A DNA stretch of 38,000 nucleotides, from NCBI GenBank assembly GCA_902789505.1, contig CADAOO010000020.1, forward strand, positions 1 through 38,000, given 5' to 3'. The translations under genes were made by a program, and so were the position numbers. Source of the DNA: an uncultured Methanobrevibacter sp. (lineage in GTDB: Archaea; Methanobacteriota; Methanobacteria; Methanobacteriales; Methanobacteriaceae). The notes beneath the pieces were generated by a model. It saw only the letters and a program-made list of their open reading frames with translations, had not been told where the DNA came from and searched no databases. Below, one piece after another: positions 35,325 through 38,000 of the stretch (the first letter of the stretch is position 1; every line of letters starts with the position of its first letter).

Positions 35325-36248
35325 ATGAAAGTAAACCATATTAATGTTGACAGTGATATGAAGGTATCTGATTTAGTGAATCAATTTGATAAATCAGGCG
35401 TATTGGGTGCAGGCAGAGTCGGAAGAGCTTGCGGCATTCTCGTAGACATGATTCAGGATGAAGAAATGAACGTGTTTATGAGCTTGGGAGGACCATTAAT
35501 ACCTGGCGGAATGAGAAATATTGTGACTAAAATGATAAATGAGGGTCATGTCGATTTGATTGTTTCAAGCGGAGCAAATATAACCCATGATCTTGTAGAG
35601 GCATTTGGTGGAGCTCATTATCAGCATGAGGGAAGGGATGATGAGGATTTGAATGCTGATGGAATTGGACGCATCGCCGATATTAATGTTGGTTCGGATG
35701 ATTTCACTTTTTTTGAGACGGAAATAATAAAGATATTCGAAGAAATTTCTTCTAAAAAGAAGGTTGTTTCAATTCAGGAGCTGCTTTATGAAATAGGTCT
35801 TTTGGTTGGGGATGAAAATTCATTTGTTGCAGCGGCTGCAAGAAACAATGTTCCTATTTTTGCTCCCGGTTTGATTGACTCCATGTTGGGTCTTCAGTTA
35901 TGGATTTTTACACAGGATCATGATTTCATTGTAAGCGCAGCCGGAGATATGCCGTATCTGTCGGATATAGTATTTGAATCTGAAAAGGTAGGTGCGATAC
36001 TTTTAGGAGGAGGCCTTACAAAACATTATACGCTGGCTTCCAATGTTATTAAAGGAGGTCTTGATGCTGCAATTCAGATTACAATGGACAGACCCGAAGC
36101 AGGCAGTCTTGGTGGAGCACCTCTTGAAGAGGCTAAATCCTGGGCAAAGGCCAAATGCGGTTCTAATCTGGCCAGTGTTGTTGGAGATGTTACAGTAATT
36201 TTCCCATTGATTTATGCGGCTGCTTTAGACAAAATTAACAGTGATTAG
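35325..36248 (+). CDS. dys: Deoxyhypusine synthase
   Basis: Transfers the aminobutyl group of spermidine to a lysine of translation factor aIF5A, NAD-dependent, the first step of hypusine formation. The 307 residues show the conserved NAD and active-site parts SLGGPLIPGGMRN, SSGANITHDLVEAFGGAHYQ, and the catalytic-lysine motif GGGLTKHYTL (K233), plus the C-terminal AKAKCGSNLASVVGDVTVIFP. The GTGAT ribosome binding site is at 35317-35321. The next gene starts directly after the stop with no gap. aIF5A is not in the window. Confidence 0.94.
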   Translation: MKVNHINVDSDMKVSDLVNQFDKSGVLGAGRVGRACGILVDMIQDEEMNVFMSLGGPLIPGGMRNIVTKMINEGHVDLIVSSGANITHDLVEAFGGAHYQHEGRDDEDLNADGIGRIADINVGSDDFTFFETEIIKIFEEISSKKKVVSIQELLYEIGLLVGDENSFVAAAARNNVPIFAPGLIDSMLGLQLWIFTQDHDFIVSAAGDMPYLSDIVFESEKVGAILLGGGLTKHYTLASNVIKGGLDAAIQITMDRPEAGSLGGAPLEEAKSWAKAKCGSNLASVVGDVTVIFPLIYAAALDKINSD

Positions 36249-36776
36249 ATGAGTTACATTATTCTCGCAATTCTATTTTTACTGTCCGGATTCTTTATGA
36301 AGTATTCGGATGATTTATTTGATGAAAAACATGATATTAAATTGGCCACTGTATTCGGTGTTCTGTGTGCAGTTTCATCAGCCATGGCTGCTGTTTACAG
36401 TATAGATGCCGCTTACATTTTTATTTCAGTAATGATAGGTTGTCTATTGGCTTTAAAGATAGACGGAATCCATCATATAATTACATTGATAGTATTTCTT
36501 GCAATAGTTCTATTGTGCGGTATTCCGGATTTGAGGCTGGTTATATTGCTGATTTGTATACTTGCGGCATTTGGCGATGAAGTTGGTCATGAACTAATCT
36601 CAAAGGTCACCGATAACAGGTTTTTAAATCTGTTTTTTGAATATCGCTTTGTGATGAAGATTGTTATTTTAATTTTAGCTATCTGTGGTGTATTTGATAT
36701 TTTGATATTCATATGTTTCATATCATTTGAAATAGCTTATGAAACGGCCGGAATCGTTTTTGAAAAATTATCATAA
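36249..36776 (+). CDS. Polytopic membrane protein, hypothetical
   Basis: A 175-residue protein with about five or six hydrophobic helices. Acidic residues occur at the helix boundaries (SDDLFDEKHD at 20-29, GDEVGHE near 109-115, FFEYR near 128). That pattern recalls membrane enzymes that bind a metal-phosphate, but I cannot name a family. Its ATG abuts the deoxyhypusine synthase stop, so it is translated from the same transcript. The coding call is firm; the function is unknown. Confidence 0.8.
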   Translation: MSYIILAILFLLSGFFMKYSDDLFDEKHDIKLATVFGVLCAVSSAMAAVYSIDAAYIFISVMIGCLLALKIDGIHHIITLIVFLAIVLLCGIPDLRLVILLICILAAFGDEVGHELISKVTDNRFLNLFFEYRFVMKIVILILAICGVFDILIFICFISFEIAYETAGIVFEKLS

Positions 36777-36790
36777 AAAAGAAGTTAAAA

Positions 36791-36813
36791 AAAGGAATTA
36801 ATGAAATTCCTTT
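36791..36813 (-). terminator. Convergent hairpin terminator between membrane protein and DUF5654 genes
   Basis: A perfect 9-bp stem AAAGGAATT/AATTCCTTT (36791-36799 with 36805-36813), loop of five bases. A T-rich tract follows on the minus strand (complement of 36772-36790). It sits between convergent genes and may serve both. Confidence 0.6.
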
Positions 36814-36820
36814 AAAGTAT

Positions 36821-37066
36821 TTATTCGCCAATTTCAATACCCATTTTACCTGCTACTCTAGCAAGTAATACGGTAACAATTACTGCAACAATGGTTACAA
36901 CAATAGCATATATGAATAAACTTGGAAGTGCATCTCCGGTACCGATAAATTGTTCAATTAATTTTTGGATTGCATCGTTCCATGCTAAACCTGCAACAAA
37001 AGCAAAAGCAGTAGTAATCAAACCTAAAATGGTTTCCATAATTAATTTTGTTACTTCGTTTGCCAT
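36821..37066 (-). CDS. DUF5654 family small membrane protein
   Basis: An 81-residue protein with two hydrophobic helices: about 8-28 (IMETILGLITTAFAFVAGLAW) and about 48-70 (LFIYAIVVTIVAVIVTVLLARV). I recognise it as DUF5654, a small family of archaeal two-helix membrane proteins of unknown function. GGAGGG lies 8 bases before the ATG, the strongest Shine-Dalgarno in the window, and suggests good expression. A TATA-like AAATAAATATA lies about 55-65 bases upstream. It is transcribed alone. Confidence 0.85.
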   Translation of the reverse strand: MANEVTKLIMETILGLITTAFAFVAGLAWNDAIQKLIEQFIGTGDALPSLFIYAIVVTIVAVIVTVLLARVAGKMGIEIGE

Positions 37067-37152
37067 GTTTTTTCCCTCCGTTTAAAATTAATTTGTTCAT
37101 AGATAATTAGAACAATACTATATTTATTTTTATTATTTAAAATAGTTTAGTT

Positions 37153-37800
37153 TCACTCAAGTGATTTGATTAAATTTTCGCAAGCAGTTTTAGGATTTTC
37201 CGCCTCGTATATGCTTCTTCCAACAATGATTGCATTTGAATATTCAAGGGTTTTTTTGCCGTCTCCGCCCTGTTTGCCGACACCCGGAGATATTATGTAT
37301 GCATCTTTTCCCACAATATTTCTGATATCTGACAGGCGATCAAGTCTTGTGGCTGGTGCAACATAGTTTGTAATTCCCATATCCACTCCCATTTGAGCTA
37401 TTGCATCCGCATTTTTTTGAAGAAACATTTTGGCTCCGGGATGTGACATTTCAGTCAGCAGGAACAGTTCCTTTTCGTGTTTATTAGCCATATCCAGACA
37501 TGCCTGAACACTGTCCGGACCTACAAATCCGTGACATATTATTGCGTCTGCCCCTGCTTTGAATGTTTCATCACATATTTTTGAGTTTGTCGCATCAATG
37601 TCTGCTACTTTAAAGTCACAGATTACCTGAAATTCGAACTTGTCTTTTAATTTGTTGATTATCTCAAGACCTTCGGCAAGTGCAAGCGGATAACCTATTT
37701 TTATGGTGTCAATGTATTCTTCAATTGAATCGCAAATTTCAATAGCTTCACTTTCACTCATCACATCAAGTGCTAAAATCAAATTATTTTTTATTTTCAT
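37153..37800 (-). CDS. pyrF: Orotidine 5'-phosphate decarboxylase
   Basis: Last step of UMP synthesis. The 215 residues match archaeal PyrF. ALDV (D11) binds the ribose, K34 (TIKIG) and the DFKVAD triad (D62, K64, D67) form the decarboxylation site, CHGFVG follows, PGVGKQGGD is the phosphate-binding part and IIVGRSIYEA the C-terminal phosphate loop. It is transcribed from the AT-rich region to its right, where a 14-bp palindrome lies at 37834-37847. Confidence 0.95.
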   Translation of the reverse strand: MKIKNNLILALDVMSESEAIEICDSIEEYIDTIKIGYPLALAEGLEIINKLKDKFEFQVICDFKVADIDATNSKICDETFKAGADAIICHGFVGPDSVQACLDMANKHEKELFLLTEMSHPGAKMFLQKNADAIAQMGVDMGITNYVAPATRLDRLSDIRNIVGKDAYIISPGVGKQGGDGKKTLEYSNAIIVGRSIYEAENPKTACENLIKSLE

Positions 37801-38000
37801 GTTATCTACTTCTTTATTTGATTATTAAATTTATTAGGTTAACCTAAATTTTGTTTTATGAATTACTAATAATATTTATATACAATAAGGTATATAATAA
37901 ATTTATCAATAAAACTTTAATAAATTTTAATTATATTTTAAATTTTTATTGAGAAGTTTATCAAATTGTATTGATAGGTTAATTTGGAGGAAATTATTTA
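37801..38000. promoter_or_regulatory. pyrF upstream region and start of an unseen plus-strand gene
   Basis: A perfect palindrome TTAGGTTAACCTAA at 37834-37847 lies 34-47 bases before the pyrF ATG, next to a TATA-like AATAAATTTAATAATC on the minus strand. A second inverted repeat TATCAA-ATTGTA-TTGATA is at 37959-37976, followed by TAGGTTAA (part of the first palindrome) and GGAGG at 37986-37990. The last bases (ATTATTTA) could end in the A of an ATG just beyond the window, so a plus-strand gene probably begins there. Confidence 0.55.

Noticed and set aside
37890..37955. TCAATAAAA...TTTTATTGA inverted repeat as a hairpin
   Set aside because: The arms are far apart in almost pure A/T sequence, so chance pairing is likely.

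Overview
The window looks like chromosome from a methanogenic archaeon of the order Methanobacteriales, most likely Methanobrevibacter or a close relative. The DNA is AT-rich. Genes start behind GGTGAT/GAGG-type ribosome binding sites or appear leaderless, TATA-like boxes precede the transcription units, and several units end in hairpins followed by T-runs. Gene content agrees: an AqpM-type aquaporin next to a DUF2193 protein, DUF371, DUF5654 and DUF5814-type helicase families, deoxyhypusine synthase, a methanogen-type peptide-modifying radical SAM locus, and a large 'adhesin-like' surface protein with beta-helix and Ig-like repeats. Bacterial-type UvrA and UvrB are also present, as known for this order. 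This assignment rests on reading protein families; no database search was made.

Layout. 1-2784 (minus): a tight three-gene unit of a Zn-ribbon CbbX/SpoVK-type AAA+ ATPase, an ADP-ribosylglycohydrolase and an unknown protein cut by the window edge. 2963-5599 (plus): an Fe-S scaffold-like protein and its GGGtGRT partner, a GNAT acetyltransferase and a zinc-ribbon membrane protein. 5641-6147 (minus): an unknown exported protein. 6238-12414 (plus): PRPP synthase, a 98-residue unknown and uvrB in one tight unit, then uvrA with its own promoter. 12679-14962: DUF2193 protein and aquaporin. 15198-19707: a giant adhesin-like gene broken by a single extra base near 18125. 19832-25464: a DUF368 lipid-carrier transporter family protein, then a unit of DUF5814-type helicase, HerA-like ATPase and a small unknown. 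25454-25879 (minus): a DUF123/GIY-YIG protein. 26031-28978: DUF371 protein, tRNA-Leu(GAG), galU, and a ferredoxin-fused aldo/keto reductase. 28975-29121 (minus): a 48-residue protein. 29291-30760: Cys-rich peptide, SPASM radical SAM enzyme and a second tiny Cys-rich protein. 31164-33212: a heavy-metal P-type ATPase behind three near-identical 44-bp promoter/operator modules. 33280-36776: hisG, an HTH-CBS regulator, deoxyhypusine synthase and a membrane protein. 36821-37800 (minus): DUF5654 and pyrF. The last 200 bases are a regulatory region with two palindromes, probably serving pyrF and a gene that begins just past the window end.

How genes relate. PRPP made by the prs product feeds HisG and, through orotate phosphoribosylation, PyrF. 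UvrA and UvrB act together with UvrC, which is not in the window. GalU and DUF368 plausibly serve cell-surface glycan assembly, next to a surface adhesin. The least described parts are the Cys-peptide/radical SAM/41-residue protein locus, the triplicated operator cassette before the metal pump, the prs-98 aa-uvrB linkage, and the AAA+/ADP-ribosylglycohydrolase unit. No insertion sequence, CRISPR array or prophage was seen.
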